Source: Sepiola atlantica (taxonomy: Eukaryota; Mollusca; Cephalopoda; Sepiida; Sepiolidae). From it: a DNA stretch of 64,000 nucleotides. Within the stretch, counting starts at the first letter, position 1. Every line of letters begins with the position of its first letter. The stretch is taken from assembly GCA_963556195.1 (NCBI GenBank), contig CAUVYP010001207.1:124001-188000 (forward strand), given 5' to 3'. Shown here in pieces: positions 1-13,371 of this stretch. The position numbers were made by a program, and so were the translations under genes. Under the pieces are notes generated by a model that was not told where the DNA came from, searched no databases, and worked only from the letters and a program-made list of their open reading frames with translations.

Positions 1-1892
1 TGTTAGAGTTGCGGATCCTTACTGTTTGAAACTAGATGATATCGTTTAAAGTCGGATTCTAAAGCATTGTAAATAGATGACTTTGTTCAGTTGCGGATAC
101 TTAATGTTTGAAAATAGATGGTATCGTTTAAAGTCGGATTCTAAAGCATTGTAAATAGATGACTTTGTTCCAGTTGCGGATTCTTAAGGTTTTAAAATAG
201 ATGAGATGGTTTTAAGTCGGATTCTAAAGCATTGTAAGTAGATGACTTTGTTCAAGTTGCCGATTCTTAAAGTTTGAAAATAGATTATATCGTTTAAAGT
301 CGGATTCTAAATCATTGTAAAAAGATTACTTTGTTCAAGTTGCGGATTCTTAAGATTTGAAAATAGATGATAAGGTTTAAAGTCGGATTCTAAAGCATTG
401 TAAATAGATGACTTTGTTCAACTGGCGGACTAAAACAGATGATATTGTTTAAAGTACGATTCTAAAGCATTGTAAGTAGATGGCTTTATTACAGTGGCGG
501 ATTCTTAAGGTTTGAAAATAGATAATAATGTTTACAGTCGCATTCTAAAGTATTGTAAATAGATAACTTTGTTCAAGTTGCTGATTCTTAAGGTTTGAAA
601 ATAGATGATATTGTTTAAAGTCAGATTCAAAAGCATTGTTAATAGATGACTTTGTTTCAGTTGCGTATTCTTAAGGTTGTAAAATGGATGATATTGTTTA
701 AAGTCAGATTCTAATGCATTGTAAATAGATGACTTTGTTCAAGTTGCGGATTCTTAAGGTTTGAAAATACATGATATCGTTTAAAGTCGGATTCTAAAGC
801 ATTGTAAATAGATGACTGTGTTCAAGTTGCGGATTCTTTAGGTTTTAAAATAGATCATATAGTTTCAAGTCTGATTCTAAAGCATTGTAAATAGATGACA
901 TTGTTCAAGTGGCGGACTAAAATAGATGATATTGTTTAAAGTACGATTCTAAAGCATTGTAAGTAGATGACTTAATTACAGTTGCGGATTCTTTAAGTTT
1001 GAAAATAGATGATAATGTTTAAAGTCGCATTCTAAAGCATTGTAAATAGATGACATTGTTAAAGTTGCGGATTCGTAAGGTTTGAAAGTAGATGATATCG
1101 TTTAAAGTCGGATTCTAAAGCATTGTAAATAGATGACTTTGTTCAAGTTGCGGATTCTTTAGGTTTGAAAATAGATGATATCGTTTAAAGTTCGATTCTA
1201 AAGCATTGTAAATAGATGACTTTGTTCAAGTTGCGGATTCTTAAGGATTGAAAATAGATGATATCGTTTAAAGTCGGATTCTAAAGCATTGTAAATAGAT
1301 GACTTTGTTCGAGTTGCGAGTTGTTTAGGTTTGAAAGTAAGTGATATCGTTTAATGTCGGATTCTAAAGCATTGTAAATAGATGACTTTGTTTAAGTTGC
1401 GGATTCTCAATGTTTGAAAATAGATGATATCGTTTTAAGTCGGATTCTAAAGCATTGTAAATAGATAGATTTGTTTAAGTTGCGGATTCTTAATGTTCGA
1501 AAAAAGATTATATCGTTCAAAGTTGAATTCTTAAGCATTGTAAATAGATTACTTTGTTCAAGTTGGGGATTCTAGATGTTTGAAAATAGATGATATCGTT
1601 TAAAGTCGGATTCTAAAGCATTGTAAATAGATGACTTTGTTCAAGTTGCGGATTCTTAATGTTTTAAAATAGATGATATCGTCTAAAGTCGGATTCTAAA
1701 GCATTGTAAATAGATTACTTTGTTAGAGTTGCGGATACTTACTGTTTGAAAATAGATGATATCGTTTAAAGTCGGATTCTAAAGCATTGTAAATAGATGA
1801 CTTTGTTCAGTTGCGGATACTTAATGTTTGAAATTAGATGACATCGTTTAAAGTCGGATTCTAAAGCATTGTAAATAGATGACTTTGTTCAA
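1..1892. repeat. Opening segment, higher-order unit led by TGTTAG
   Basis: A marker monomer starting TGTTAGAGTTGCGGAT sits at position 1 and again at 1721. Its relatives begin at 4119, 7934 and 15134. From 1 to about 370 and from 1721 to about 2090 the same sequence of variants follows: ATACTTAATG, then GATGAGATGG, then GTAAGTAG with GCCGATTCTTAAAG, then CTTAAGATTTG. The 1720-bp spacing is 21 monomers less 23 bp, mostly explained by the two 72-bp monomers at 425 and 912. Monomers here are more varied than in the 42-45 kb stretch. No coding potential was seen. Confidence 0.8.
425..425. repeat. Short 72-bp monomer site (first of seven)
   Basis: From GCGGACT the sequence jumps straight to AAAACAGATG, missing 11 bases of the usual CTTAAGGTTTG stretch. 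The same deletion occurs at 912, 2559, 8938, 40333, 41317 and 41887. Most copies lie next to the GTACGATTC variant, so they descend from one deleted monomer carried along by block duplication. Confidence 0.8.
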
Positions 1893-3630
1893 GTTGATGA
1901 TTCTTAAGGTTTTAAAATAGATGAGATGGTTTAAAGTCGGATTCTAAAGCATTGTAAGTAGATGACTTTGTTCAAGTTGCCGATTCTTAAAGTTTGAAAA
2001 TAGATTATATCGTTTAAAGTCGGATTCTAAATCATTGTAAATAGATGACTTTGTTCAAGTTGCGGATTCTTAAGATTTGAAAATAGATGATATCGTTAAA
2101 AGTCGGATTCTAAAGCATTGTAAATAGATGACTTTGTTCAAGTTGCGGACTCTTATGGTTTGAACATAGATGATATCGTTTCAAGTCGGATTCTAAAGCA
2201 TTGTAAATAGATGACTTTGTTCAAGTTGATGATTCTCAAGGTTTTAAAATAGATGATATCGGTGTAAGTCGGATACTAAAGCATTGTAAATAGATGACTT
2301 TGTTCAAGTTGCCGATTCTTAAAGTTTTAAAATAGATGATATCGTTTAACGTCGGATTCTAAAGCATAGTAAATAGATGACTTTGTTCAAGGTGCGGATT
2401 CTTAAGGTTGTAAAATAGATGATATCGGTTAAAGCCGGTTCTAACGCATTGTAAATAGATGACTTTGTTCAAGTTGCGGATTCTTAATGTTTGAAAATAG
2501 ATGATAAGGTTTAAAGTCGGATTCTAAAGCATTGTAAATAGATGACTTTGCTCAACTGGCGGACTAAAACAGATGATATTGTTTAAAGTACGATTCTAAA
2601 GCATTGTAATTAGATGACTTTATTACAGTGGCGGATTCTTAATGGTTTGAAAATAGATAATAATGTTTACAGTCGCATTCTAAAGTATTGTAAATAGATG
2701 ACTTTGTTCAAGTTGCGGATTCTTAAGGTTATAAAATAGATCATATTGTTTAAAGTCAGATTCTAATGCATTGTAAATAGATGACTTTGTTCAAGTTGCG
2801 GATTCTTAAGGTTTGAAAATACATGATATCGTTTAAAGTCGGATTCTAAAGCATTGTAAATAGATGACTGTGTTCAAGTTGCGGATTCTTTAGGTTTTAA
2901 AATAGATGATATCGTTTAATGTCGGAATATAAAGCATTGTAAATAGATGACTTTGTTCAAGTTGCGGATTCTTAAGGTTTGAAAATAGATGATATCGTTT
3001 AAAGTCGGATTCTAAAGCCTTGTAAGTAGATGACTTTGTTCAAGTGTCCGATTCTTAATGTTTGAAAATAGATGATATCGTTTAAAGTCGGATTCTAAAG
3101 CATTGTAAATAGATTACTTTGTTCAAGTTGCAGACTCTTAAGGTTTGAAAATAGATAATATCGTTTCAAATCGGATTCTAAAGCATTGTAAATAGATGAC
3201 TTTGTTCAATTTGCCGATTCTTAAGGTGTGAAAATAGATGATATCGTTTAAAGTAGGATTCTAAAGCATTGTAAATAGATTACTTTGTTCAAGTTGCGGA
3301 CTGCTCAGGTTTGAAAATAGATGATATCGTTTAAAGTCGGATTCTAAAGCATTGAAAATAGATGACTTTGTTCAAATTGGTGGATTCTTACGGTTTGAAA
3401 ATAGATGATATCGTTTAAAGTCGGATTCTAAAGCATTGTAAATTGATGACTTTGTTCAAGTTGCGGATTCTTAGGGTTTGAAAATAGATGATATCGTTTA
3501 AAATCGGATTCTAAAGCATTGTAAATAGATGACTTTGTTCAAGTTGCTAACTCTTAAGGTTTGAAAATAGATGATATCGTTTAAAGTTCGATTCTAAAGC
3601 CTTGTAAATAGATGACTTTGTTCAAGTTGC
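1893..3630. repeat. Block P, copy 1
   Basis: This segment of about 21 monomers reappears at 8272-10008 at an offset of 6379 bp, later 6378. Shared landmarks are GTTGATGATTC at 1893, ATCGTTTAACG with GCATAGT at 2341, a 72-bp monomer at 2559 and CAAATTGGTGG at 3373. The copies differ at scattered single bases, for example GATAAGG near 2500 against GATATCG in copy 2. The right edge is where copy 1 continues TTCTTAATG and copy 2 reads TTCTTAAGG. Confidence 0.85.
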
Positions 3631-4455
3631 GGATTCTTAATGTTTGAAAATTGATGATATCGTTTAAAGTCGGATTCTAAAGCATTGTAAATAGATGACT
3701 TTGTTCAAGTTGCGAGTTGTTTAGGTTTAAAAGTAAGTGATATCGTTTAATGTCGGATACTAAAGCCTTGTAAATAGATGACTTTGTTTAAGTTGCGGAT
3801 TCTCGATGTTTGAAAATAGATGATATCGTTTGAAGTCGGATTCTAAAGCATTGTAAATAGATGACTTTGTTAGAGTTGCGGACTTCTCAGGTTTGAAAAT
3901 AGATGATATCGTTTAAAGTCGGATACTAAAGCATTGAAAATAGATGACTTTGTTCAAGTTGGTGGATTCTTAATGTTTGAAAATAGATTATATCGTTTAA
4001 AGTTGGATTCTACAGCATTGTAAATAGATGACTTTGTTCAAGTTGCGGATTCTATATGTTTGAAAATCGATGATATCGTTTAAAGTCGGATTCTAAAGCA
4101 TTGTAAATAGATGACTTTGTTAGGGTTGCGGATCCTTACTGTTTGAAAATAGATGATATCGTTTAAAGTCGGATTCTAAAGCATTGTAAATAGATGACTT
4201 TGTTCAGTTGCGGATACTTAATGTTTGAAAATACATGATATCGTTTAAAGTCGGATTCTAAAGCATTGTAAATAGATGACTTTGTTCCAGTTGCGGATTC
4301 TTAAGGTTTTAACATAGATGAGATGGTTTAAAATCGGATTCTAAAGCATTGTAAGTAGATGACTTTGTTCAAGTTGCCGATTCTTAAAGTTTGAAAACAG
4401 ATTATATCGTTTAAAGTCGGATTCTAAAGCATTGTAAATAGATGACTTTGTTCAA
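3315..4455. repeat. Block Q, copy 1
   Basis: This stretch of about 14 monomers is repeated at 7131-8271 at an offset of 3816 bp (3815 by the TGTTAG marker, 4119 against 7934). It includes AAATTGGTGG at 3374, AGTTGCTAACTC near 3541, GAGTTGTTTAGG near 3714 and the TGTTAGGGTTG marker. It overlaps the end of block P, so P and Q are names for regions copied separately rather than distinct sequences. Confidence 0.85.
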
Positions 4456-4884
4456 GTTGCGGATTCTTAAGGTTTGAAAATAGATGATATCGTTTAAAGT
4501 CGGATTCTAACGCATTGTAAATAGATGACTTTGTTCAAGTTGCGGATTCTCAAGGTTTGAAAATAGATGATATCGTTTTAAATCGGATTCTAAAGCATTG
4601 TAAATAGATGACTTTGTTCAAGTTGCGGATTCTTAAGGTTTGAAAATAGATGATATCGTTTAAAGTCGGATTCTAAAGTATTGTAAATAGATGACTTTGT
4701 TCAAGTGGCGGACTCTTAAGGTTTGAAAATAGATGATATTGTTTAAAGTACAATTCTAAAGCAGTGTAAGTAGATGACTTTATTACAGTTGCGGAATCTT
4801 TAGGCTTGAAAATAGATGATATTGTTTAAAGTCGCATTCTAAAGCATTGTAAATAGATGACTTTGTTCAAGTTGCGGATTCTTA
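4456..4884. repeat. Linker satellite between Q and R with a GTACAATTC cassette
   Basis: About five monomers. They hold one copy of the two-monomer cassette that recurs through the window: GATATTGTTTAAAGTACAAT, then a monomer with GTAAGTAG and TTATTACAG, then GTCGCATTC. Nothing but satellite is present. Confidence 0.75.
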
Positions 4885-6888
4885 AGGTTTGAAAATAGGT
4901 GATATCGTTTAAAGTCGGATTCTAAAGCATTGTAAATAGATGATGTTGTTCAAGTTGCGGATTCTAAAGGTTTGAAAATAGATGATATCGTTTAAAGTCG
5001 GATTCTAAAGCATTGTAAATAGATGACTTTGTTCAAGTTACGGATTCTTAAGGTTTGAAAATAGATGATATCGTTTAAAGTCAGATTCTAAAGCATTGTA
5101 AATAGATGACTTTGTTCGAGTTGCGGATTCTTAAGGTTTTAAAATAGATGATATCGTTTAAAGTCGGATTCTAAAGCATTGTAAATAGATGACTTTGTTC
5201 AAGTTGCGGATTCTTAAGGTTGGAAAACAGATGATATTGTTTAAAGTCGGATTCTAAAGCATTGTAAATAGATGACTTTGTTCAAGTGTCGGATTCTTAA
5301 GGTTTGAAAATAGATGATATCGTTTAAAGTCGGATTCTAAAGCATTGTAAATAGATGACTTTGTTCAAGTTGCGGATTCTAAAGGTTTGAAAATAGATGA
5401 TATCGTTTAAAGTGTGATTCTTAAACACTGTAAATAGATGACTTTGTTCAAGTGTCGGATTATTAAGGTTTGAAAATAGATGATATCGTTTAAAGTCGGA
5501 TTCTAAAGCATTATAAATAGATGACTTTGTTCAAGTTGCGAGTTCTTAAGGTTTAAAACTAGATGATATATTTTAATGTCGGATTCTAAAGCATTGTAAA
5601 TAGATGACCTTGTTCAAGTTGCGGATTCTTGAGGTTTAAAATAGATGATATCGGTTAAAGTCGGATTCTAAAGCATTGTAAATAGATGACTTTGTTCAAG
5701 TTGCGGACTCTGATAGTTTGAAAATAGATTATATCGTTTAAAGTCGGATTCTAAAGCATTGTAAATAGATGACTTTGTTCAAGTCGCGGATTATTAAGGT
5801 TTGAAAATAGATGATATCGTTTAAAGTCGGATTATCAAGCATTGTAAATAGATGACTGTGTACAAGTTGCACCTTCTTAAGGTTTGAAAATAGATGATAT
5901 CGTTTAAGATCGGATTCCAAACCATTGTAAATAGATGACTTTGTTAAGTGGCCGATACTTTAGGTTTGAAAATAGATGATATCGTTTAAAGTCGGATTCT
6001 AAAGCATTGTAAATAGATGACTTTGTTCAAGTTGCGGTTTCTTAAGGTTTGAAAATAGATGATATCGTTTAAAGTCGGATTCTAAAGCATTGTAAATAGA
6101 TGACTTAGTTCAAGTGGCGGACTCTTAAGGTTTGAAAATAGATTATATTGTTTAAAGTACGATTCTAAAGCATTGTAAGTAGATGACTTTATTACAGTTG
6201 CGGATTCTTAAGGTTTGAAAATAGATGATATTGTTGGAAGTCGCATTCTAAAGCATTGTAAATAGATGACTTTGTTCAAGTTGCCGATTCTTAAGGTTTG
6301 AAAATAGATGATATCGTTTAAAGTCGGATTCTAAAGCATTGTAAATAGATGACTTTGTTCAAGTTGCGGATTCATAAGGTTTTAAAATAGATGATATCGT
6401 TTAAAGTCGGATTCTAAAATATTGTAAATAGATGACTTTGTTCAAGTTGCGGATTCTTAAGGTTTGAAAATAGATGATATCGTTTAAAGTCGGATTCTAA
6501 AGCATTGTAAATAGATGACTTTGCTCAAGTTGCGGATTATTAAGGTTTGAAAATAGATGATATCGTTTAAAGTCGGATTCTAAAGCATTGTAAATAGATG
6601 ACTTTGTTCAAGTTGCGGATTCTTAAGGTTTGAAAATAGATGATATCGTTTAAAATCGGATTCTAAAGCATTGTAAATAGATGACTTTGTTCAAGTGGAT
6701 GATTCTTAAGGTTTGAAAATAGATGATATCGTTTAAAATCGGATTCTAAAGCATTGTAAATAGATGACTTTGTTCAAGTTGCGGATTCTTATGGTTTGAA
6801 AATAGATGATATCGTTTAAAGTCGGATTCTAAAGCATTGTAAATAGATGACTTTGTTCAAGTTGCGGATTATTAAGGTTTGAAAATAG
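4885..6888. repeat. Block R, copy 1
   Basis: About 24 monomers, repeated at 11259-13179 and in part at 15140-16118. Landmarks are GATGATGTTG at 4942, TTGGAAAACAG at 5220, GTGTGATTCTTAAACAC near 5413, GATATATTTTAATG near 5566, GCGGACTCTGATAG near 5701 and ATTCATAAGG at 6370. The offset to copy 2 is 6374 at the left and 6291 at the right, because copy 2 lacks one monomer near 5450-5530. Confidence 0.87.
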
Positions 6889-7130
6889 ATGATATCGTTT
6901 AAAGTCGGATTCTAATGCATTGTAAATAGATGACTATGTAAAAGTTGCACATTCTTAAGGTTTGAAAATAGATGATATCGTTTAAGATCGGATTCCAAAC
7001 CATTGTAAATAGATGACTTTGTTAAGTTGCGGATTCTTAAGGTTTGAAAATAGATGATATCGTTTATAGTCGGATTCTACAGCATTGTAAATAGATGACT
7101 TTGTTCAAGTGGCCGATACTTTAGGTTTGA
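6520..7130. repeat. Block U, copy 1
   Basis: About seven monomers marked by GCGGATTATTAAGG at 6532, then GACTATGTAAAAGTTGCACA at 6932, then the GATCGGATTCCAAACC monomer with its single-base deletion (TTGTTAAGTTG). It recurs at 16126-16736 (offset 9606), and the GACTATG marker returns at 19190. At its right edge the sequence switches abruptly into block Q. Confidence 0.78.
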
Positions 7131-8271
7131 AAATAGATGATATCGTTTAAAGTCGGATTCTAAAGCATTGAAAATAGATGACTTTGTTCAAATTGGTGGA
7201 TTCTTACGGTTTGAAAATAGATGATATCGTTTAAAGTCGGATTCTAAAGCATTGTAAATTGATGACTTTGTTCAAGTTGCGGATTCTTAGGGTTTGAAAA
7301 TAGATGATATCGTTTAAAATCGGATTCTAAAGCATTGTAAATAGATGACTTTGTTCAAGTTGCTAACTCTTAAGGTTTGAAAATAGATGATATCGTTTAA
7401 AGTTCGATTCTAAAGCCTTGTAAATAGATGACTTTGTTCAAGTTGCGGATTCTTAATGTTTGAAAATTGATGATATCGTTTAAAGTCGGATTCTAAAGCA
7501 TTGTAAATAGATGACTTTGTTCAAGTTGCGAGTTGTTTAGGTTTAAAAGTAAGTGATATCGTTTAATGTCGGATACTAAAGCCTTGTAAATAGATGACTT
7601 TGTTTAAGTTGCGGATTCTCGATGTTTGAAAATAGATGATATCGTTTGAAGTCGGATTCTAAAGCATTGTAAATAGATGACTTTGTTAGAGTTGCGGACT
7701 TCTCAGGTTTGAAAATAGATGATATCGTTTAAAGTCGGATACTAAAGCATTGAAAATAGATGACTTTGTTCAAGTTGGTGGATTCTTAATGTTTGAAAAT
7801 AGATTATATCGTTTAAAGTTGGATTCTACAGCATTGTAAATAGATGACTTTGTTCAAGTTGCAGATTCTATATGTTTGAAAATCGATGATATCGTTTAAA
7901 GTCGGATTCTAAAGCATTGTAAATAGATGACTTTGTTAGGGTTGCGGATCCTTACTGTTTGAAAATAGATGATATCGTTTAAAGTCGGATTCTAAAGCAT
8001 TGTAAATAGATGACTTTGTTCAGTTGCGGATACTTAATGTTTGAAAATAGATGATATCGTTTAAAGTCGAATTCTAAAGCATTGTAAATAGATGACTTTG
8101 TTCCAGTTGCGGATTCTTAAGGTTTTAACATAGATGAGATGGTTTAAAATCGGATTCTAAAGCATTGTAAGTAGATTACTTTGTTCAAGTTGCCGATTCT
8201 TAAAGTTTGAAAACAGATTATATCGTTTAAAGTCGGATTCTAAAGCATTGTAAATAGATGACTTTGTTCAA
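7131..8271. repeat. Block Q, copy 2
   Basis: Near-identical to 3315-4455. It is joined on the left to block U (GTGGCCGATACTTTAGG) and on the right to block P copy 2 at about 8271. In copy 1 the sequence after the GCCGATTCTTAAAG monomer is AGTTGCGGATTC; here it is AGTTGATGATTC. That marks a recombination joint. Confidence 0.85.
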
Positions 8272-10008
8272 GTTGATGATTCTTCAGGTTTTAAAATAGA
8301 TGAGATGGTTTAAAGTCGGATTCTAAAGCATTGTAAGTAGATGACTTTGTTCAAGTTGCCGATTCTTAAAGTTTGAAAATAGATTATATCGTTTAAAGTC
8401 GGATTCTAAATCATTGTAAATAGATGACTTTGTTCAAGTTGCGGATTCTTAAGATTTGAAAATAGATGATATCGTTAAAAGTCGGATTCTAAAGCATTGT
8501 AAATAGATGACTTTGTTCAAGTTGCGGACTCTTATGGTTTGAACATAGATGATATCGTTTCAAGTCGGATTCTAAAGCATTGTAAATAGATGACTTTGTT
8601 CAAGTTGATGATTCTCAAGGTTTTAAAATAGATGATATCGGTGTAAGTCGGATACTAAAGCATTGTAAATAGATGACTTTGTTCAAGTTGCCGATTCTTA
8701 AAGTTTTAAAATAGATGATATCGTTTAACGTCGGATTCTAAAGCATAGTAAATAGATGACTTTGTTCAAGGTGCGGATTCTTAAGGTTGTAAAATAGATG
8801 ATATCGGTTAAAGCCGGTTCTAACGCATTGTAAATAGATGACTTTGTTCAAGTTGCGGATTCTTAATGTTTGAAAATAGATGATATCGTTTAAAGTCGGA
8901 TTCTAAAGCATTGTAAATAGATGACTTTGCTCAACTGGCGGACTAAAACAGATGATATTGTTTAAAGTACGATTCTAAAGCATTGTAATTAGATGACTTT
9001 ATTACAGTGGCGGATTCTTAAGGTTTGAAAATAGATAATAATGTTTACAGTCGCATTCTAAAGTATTGTAAATAGATGACTTTGTTCAAGTTGCGGTATC
9101 TTAAGGTTATAAAATAGATCATATTGTTTAAAGTCAGATTCTAATGCATTGTAAATAGATGACTTTGTTCAAGTTGCGGATTCTTAAGGTTTGAAAATAC
9201 ATGATATCGTTTAAAGTCGGATTCTAAAGCATTGTAAATAGATGACTGTGTTCAAGTTGCGGATTCTTTAGGTTTTAAAATAGATGATATCGTTTAATGT
9301 CGGATTATAAAGCATTGTAAATAGATGACTTTGTTCAAGTTGCGGATTCTTAAGGTTTGAAAATAGATGATATCGTTTAAAGTCGGATTCTAAAGCCTTG
9401 TAAGTAGATGACTTTGTTCAAGTTGCCGATTCTTAATGTTTGAAAATAGATGATATCGTTTAAAGTCGGATTCTAAAGCATTGTAAATAGATTACTTTGT
9501 TCAAGTTGCAGACTCTTAAGGTTTGAAAATAGATAATATCGTTTCAAATCGGATTCTAAAGCATTGTAAATAGATGACTTTGTTCAATTTGCCGATTCTT
9601 AAGGTGTGAAAATAGATGATATCGTTTAAAGTAGGATTCTAAAGCATTGTAAATAGATTACTTTGTTCAAGTTGCGGACTGCTCAGGTTTGAAAATAGAT
9701 GATATCGTTTAAAGTCGGATTCTAAAGCATTGAAAATAGATGACTTTGTTCAAATTGGTGGATTCTTACGGTTTGAAAATAGATGATATCGTTTAAAGTC
9801 GGATTCTAAAGCATTGTAAATTGATGACTTTGTTCAAGTTGCGGATTCTTAGGGTTTGAAAATAGATGATATCGTTTAAAATCGGATTCTAAAGCATTGT
9901 AAATAGATGACTTTGTTCAAGTTGCTAACTCTTAAGGTTTGAAAATAGATGATATCGTTTAAAGTTCGATTCTAAAGCCTTGTAAATAGATGACTTTGTT
10001 CAAGTTGC
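8272..10008. repeat. Block P, copy 2
   Basis: Copy of 1893-3630. In the source region P comes before most of Q; here Q copy 2 comes before P copy 2. The arrangement is what unequal exchange within a tandem higher-order array would leave. It contains the 72-bp monomer at 8938 and the AAATTGGTGG marker at 9752. Confidence 0.85.
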
Positions 10009-10139
10009 AGATTCTTAAGGTTGTAAAATAGATGATATCGTTTAAAGTCGGATTCTAAAGTATTGTAAATAGATGACTTTTTCAAGTTGCGGATTCTTAA
10101 GGTTTGAAAATAGATGATATCGTTTAAAATCGGATTCTG
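10009..10139. repeat. Short linker between P and S
   Basis: About one and a half monomers. They include GGTTGTAAAATAG and a two-base deletion variant, GACTTTTTCAAG. The same TTTTTCAAG form returns at about 10325, 13560 and 17372, always inside block S. Confidence 0.65.
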
Positions 10140-11270
10140 AAGCATTGTAAATAGATGACTTTGTTCAAGTTGCGGATTCTAAAGGTTTGAAAATAGATGA
10201 TATCGTTTAAAGTCGGATTATAACGCATTGTAAATAGATGACTTTGTTTAAGTTGCGGATTCTTAAGGTTTGAAAATAGATGATATCGTTTAAAGTCGGA
10301 TTCTAAAGTATTGTAAATAGATGACTTTTTCAAGTTGCGGATTCTTAAGGTTTGAAAATAGATGATATCGTTTAAAATCTGATTCTGAAGCATTGTAAAT
10401 AGATGACTTTGTTCAGGTTGCGAGTTCTTTAGGTTTGAAAATAGATGATATCGTTTAAAGTCGGATTCTAAAGCATTGTAAATAGATCACTTTGTTCAAG
10501 TTGCCGATTCTTAAGCTTTGAAAATAGATGATATCGTTTAAAGTCGGATTCCAAAGCATTGTAAATAGATGACTTTGTTCAAGTTACCGGATCTGAAGGT
10601 TTTAAAATAGATGATATCGTTTCAAGTCTGATTCTAAAGCATTTTAAATTAAGGACTTGTTCAAGTTGCCGATTCTCAAGCTTTGAAAATAGATGATGTC
10701 GTTTTAAGTCGGATTCTAAAGCACTGTAAATAGATGACTTTGTTCAAGTTGCCGATTCTTAAGGTTTGAAAATAGATGATATCGTTTAAAGTTCGATTCT
10801 AAAGCATTGTAAATAGATGACTTTGTTCAAGTTGCCGATACTTAAGGATTGAAAATAGATGATATCGGTTAAAGTCGGATTCTAAAGCATTGTAAATAGA
10901 TGACTTTGTTCAAGTTGCGGACTCTGATAGTTTGAAAATAGATTATATCGTTTAAAGTCGGATTCTAAAGTATTGTTAATAGATGACTGTGTTCAAGTTG
11001 CGGATTCTTAAGGTTTGAAAATAGATGATATTGTTTTAAGTCGGATTCTAAAGCATTGTAAATAGATGACTTTGTTCAAGTTGCGGATTCTTAAGGTTTG
11101 AAAATAGATGATATCGTTTAAAGTCGGATAATCAAGCATTGTAAATAGATGACTGTGTACAAGTTGCACCTTCTTAAGGTTTGAAAATAGATGATATCGT
11201 TTAAGATCGGATTCCAAACCATTGTAAATAGATGGCTTTGTTAAGTGGCCGATACTTTAGGTTTGAAAAT
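10140..11270. repeat. Block S, copy 1
   Basis: About 14 monomers, repeated at 13372-14502 (offset exactly 3232) and 17150-18170. Landmarks in order: TTCTAAAGG at 10177, GACTTTTTCAAG, CTGAAGCATTG, GTTACCGGATCTGAAGG (CCGG at 10587), TTTTAAATTAAGGACTTG, GATGATGTCG and GCGGACTCTGATAG. The monomer with TTAAGGACTTG has lost bases, so the block is not an exact multiple of 83. Confidence 0.86.
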
Positions 11271-13179
11271 AGGTGATATCGTTTAAAGTCGGATTCTAAA
11301 GCATTGTAAATAGATGATGTTGTTCAAGTTGCGGATTCTAAAGGTTTGAAAATAGATGATATCGTTTAAAGTCGGATTCTAAAGCATTGTAAATAGATGA
11401 CTTTGTTCAAGTTACGGATTCTTAAGGTTTGAAAATAGATGATATCGTTTAAAGTCAGATTCTAAAGCATTGTAAATAGATGACTTTGTTCGAGTTGCGG
11501 ATTCTTAAGGTTTTAAAATAGATGATATCGTTTAAAGTCGGATTCTAAAGCATTGTAAATAGATGACTTTGTTCAAGTTGCGGATTCTTAAGGTTGGAAA
11601 ACAGATGATATCGTTTAAAGTCGGATTCTAAAGCATTGTAAATAGATGACTTTGTTCAAGTGTCGGATTCTTAAGGTTTGAAAATAGATGATATCGTTTA
11701 AAGTCGGATTCTAAAGCATTGTAAATAGATGACTTTGTTCAAGTTGCGGATTCTAAAGGTTTGAAAATAGATGATATCGTTTAATATGTGATTCTTAAAC
11801 ACTGTAAATAGATGACTTTGTTCAAGTTGCGAGTTCTTAAGGTTTAAAACTAGATGATATATTTTAATGTCGGATTCTAAAGCATTGTAAATAGATGACC
11901 TTGTTCAAGTTGCGGATTCTTGAGGTTTAAAATAGATGATATCGGTTAAAGTCGGATTCTAAAGCATTGTAAATAGATGACTTTGTTCAAGTTGCGGACT
12001 CTGATAGTTTGAAAATAGATTATATCGTTTAAAGTCGGATTCTAAAGCATTGTAAATAGATGACTTTGTTCAAGTCGCGGATTATTAAGGTTTGAAAATA
12101 GATGATATCGTTTAAAGTCGGATTATCAAGCATTGTAAATAGATGACTGTGTACAAGTTGCACATTCTTAAGGTTTGAAAATAGATGATATCGTTTAAGA
12201 TCGGATTCCAAACCATTGTAAATAGATGACTTTGTTAAGTGGCCGATACTTTAGGTTTGAAAATAGATGATATCGTTTAAAGTCGGATTCTAAAGCATTG
12301 TAAATAGATGACTTTGTTCAAGTTGCGGTTTCTTAAGGTTTGAAAATAGATGATATCGTTTAAAGTCGGATTCTAAAGCATTGTAAATAGATGACTTAGT
12401 TCAAGTGGCGGACTCTTAAGGTTTGAAAATAGATTATATTGTTTAAAGTACGATTCTAAAGCATTGTAAGTAGATGACTTTATTACAGTTGCGGAATCTT
12501 AAGGTTTGAAAATAGATGATATTGTTTAAAGTCGCATTCTAAAGCATTGTAAATAGATGACTTTGTTCAAGTTGCCGATTCTTAAGGTTTGAAAATAGAT
12601 GATATCGTTTAAAGTCGGATTCTAAAGCATTGTAAATAGATGACTTTGTTCAAGTTGCGGATTCATAAGGTTTGAAAATAGATGATATCGTTTAAAGTCG
12701 GATTCTAAAGTATTGTAAATAGATGACTTTGTTCAAGTTGCGGATTCTTAAGGTTTGAAAATAGATGATATCGTTTAAAGTCGGATTCTAAAGCATTGTA
12801 AATAGATGACTTTGCTCAAGTTGCGGATTATTAAGGTTTGAAAATAGATGATATCGTTTAAAGTCGGATTCTAAAGCATTGTAAATAGATGACTTTGTTC
12901 AAGTTGCGGATTCTTAAGGTTTGAAAATAGATGATATCGTTTAAAATCGGATTCTAAAGCATTGTAAATAGATGACTTTGTTCAAGTGGATGATTCTTAA
13001 GGTTTGAAAATAGATGATATCGTTTAAAATCGGATTCTAAAGCATTGTAAATAGATGACTTTGTTCAAGTTGCGGATTCTTATGGTTTGAAAATAGATGA
13101 TATCGTTTAAAGTCGGATTCTAAAGCATTGTAAATAGATGACTTTGTTCAAGTTGCGGATTATTAAGGTTTGAAAATAG
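11259..13179. repeat. Block R, copy 2 (one monomer shorter)
   Basis: Matches 4885-6888. Copies 1 and 3 have GTGTGATTCTTAAACAC followed by an AAGTGTCGGATT monomer with ATTATAAATAG. This copy goes directly from the AAACACTG monomer to TTGCGAGTTC, so one 83-bp unit is missing near 11820. Offsets of 6374 before and 6291 after that point differ by exactly 83. Confidence 0.86.
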
Positions 13180-13371
13180 ATTATATTGTTTAAAGTGCGA
13201 TTCTAAAGCATTGTAAGTAGATGACTTTATTACAGTTGCGGATTCTTAAGGTTTAAAAAGAGATGATATTGTTTAAAGTCGCATTCTAAAGCATTGTAAA
13301 TAGATGACTTTGTTCAAGTTGCCGATGCATAAGGTTTGAAAATAGATGATATCGTTTAAAGTCGGATTCTA
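13180..13371. repeat. Linker with GTGCGATTC cassette
   Basis: Two to three monomers carrying a variant of the recurrent cassette: GTGCGATTC, GTAAGTAG, TTATTACAG, then AAAAAGAGATGATATTG and GTCGCATTC. The same AAAAAGAG form appears near 16985, ahead of block S copy 3. The cassette and S were therefore duplicated together. Confidence 0.7.
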
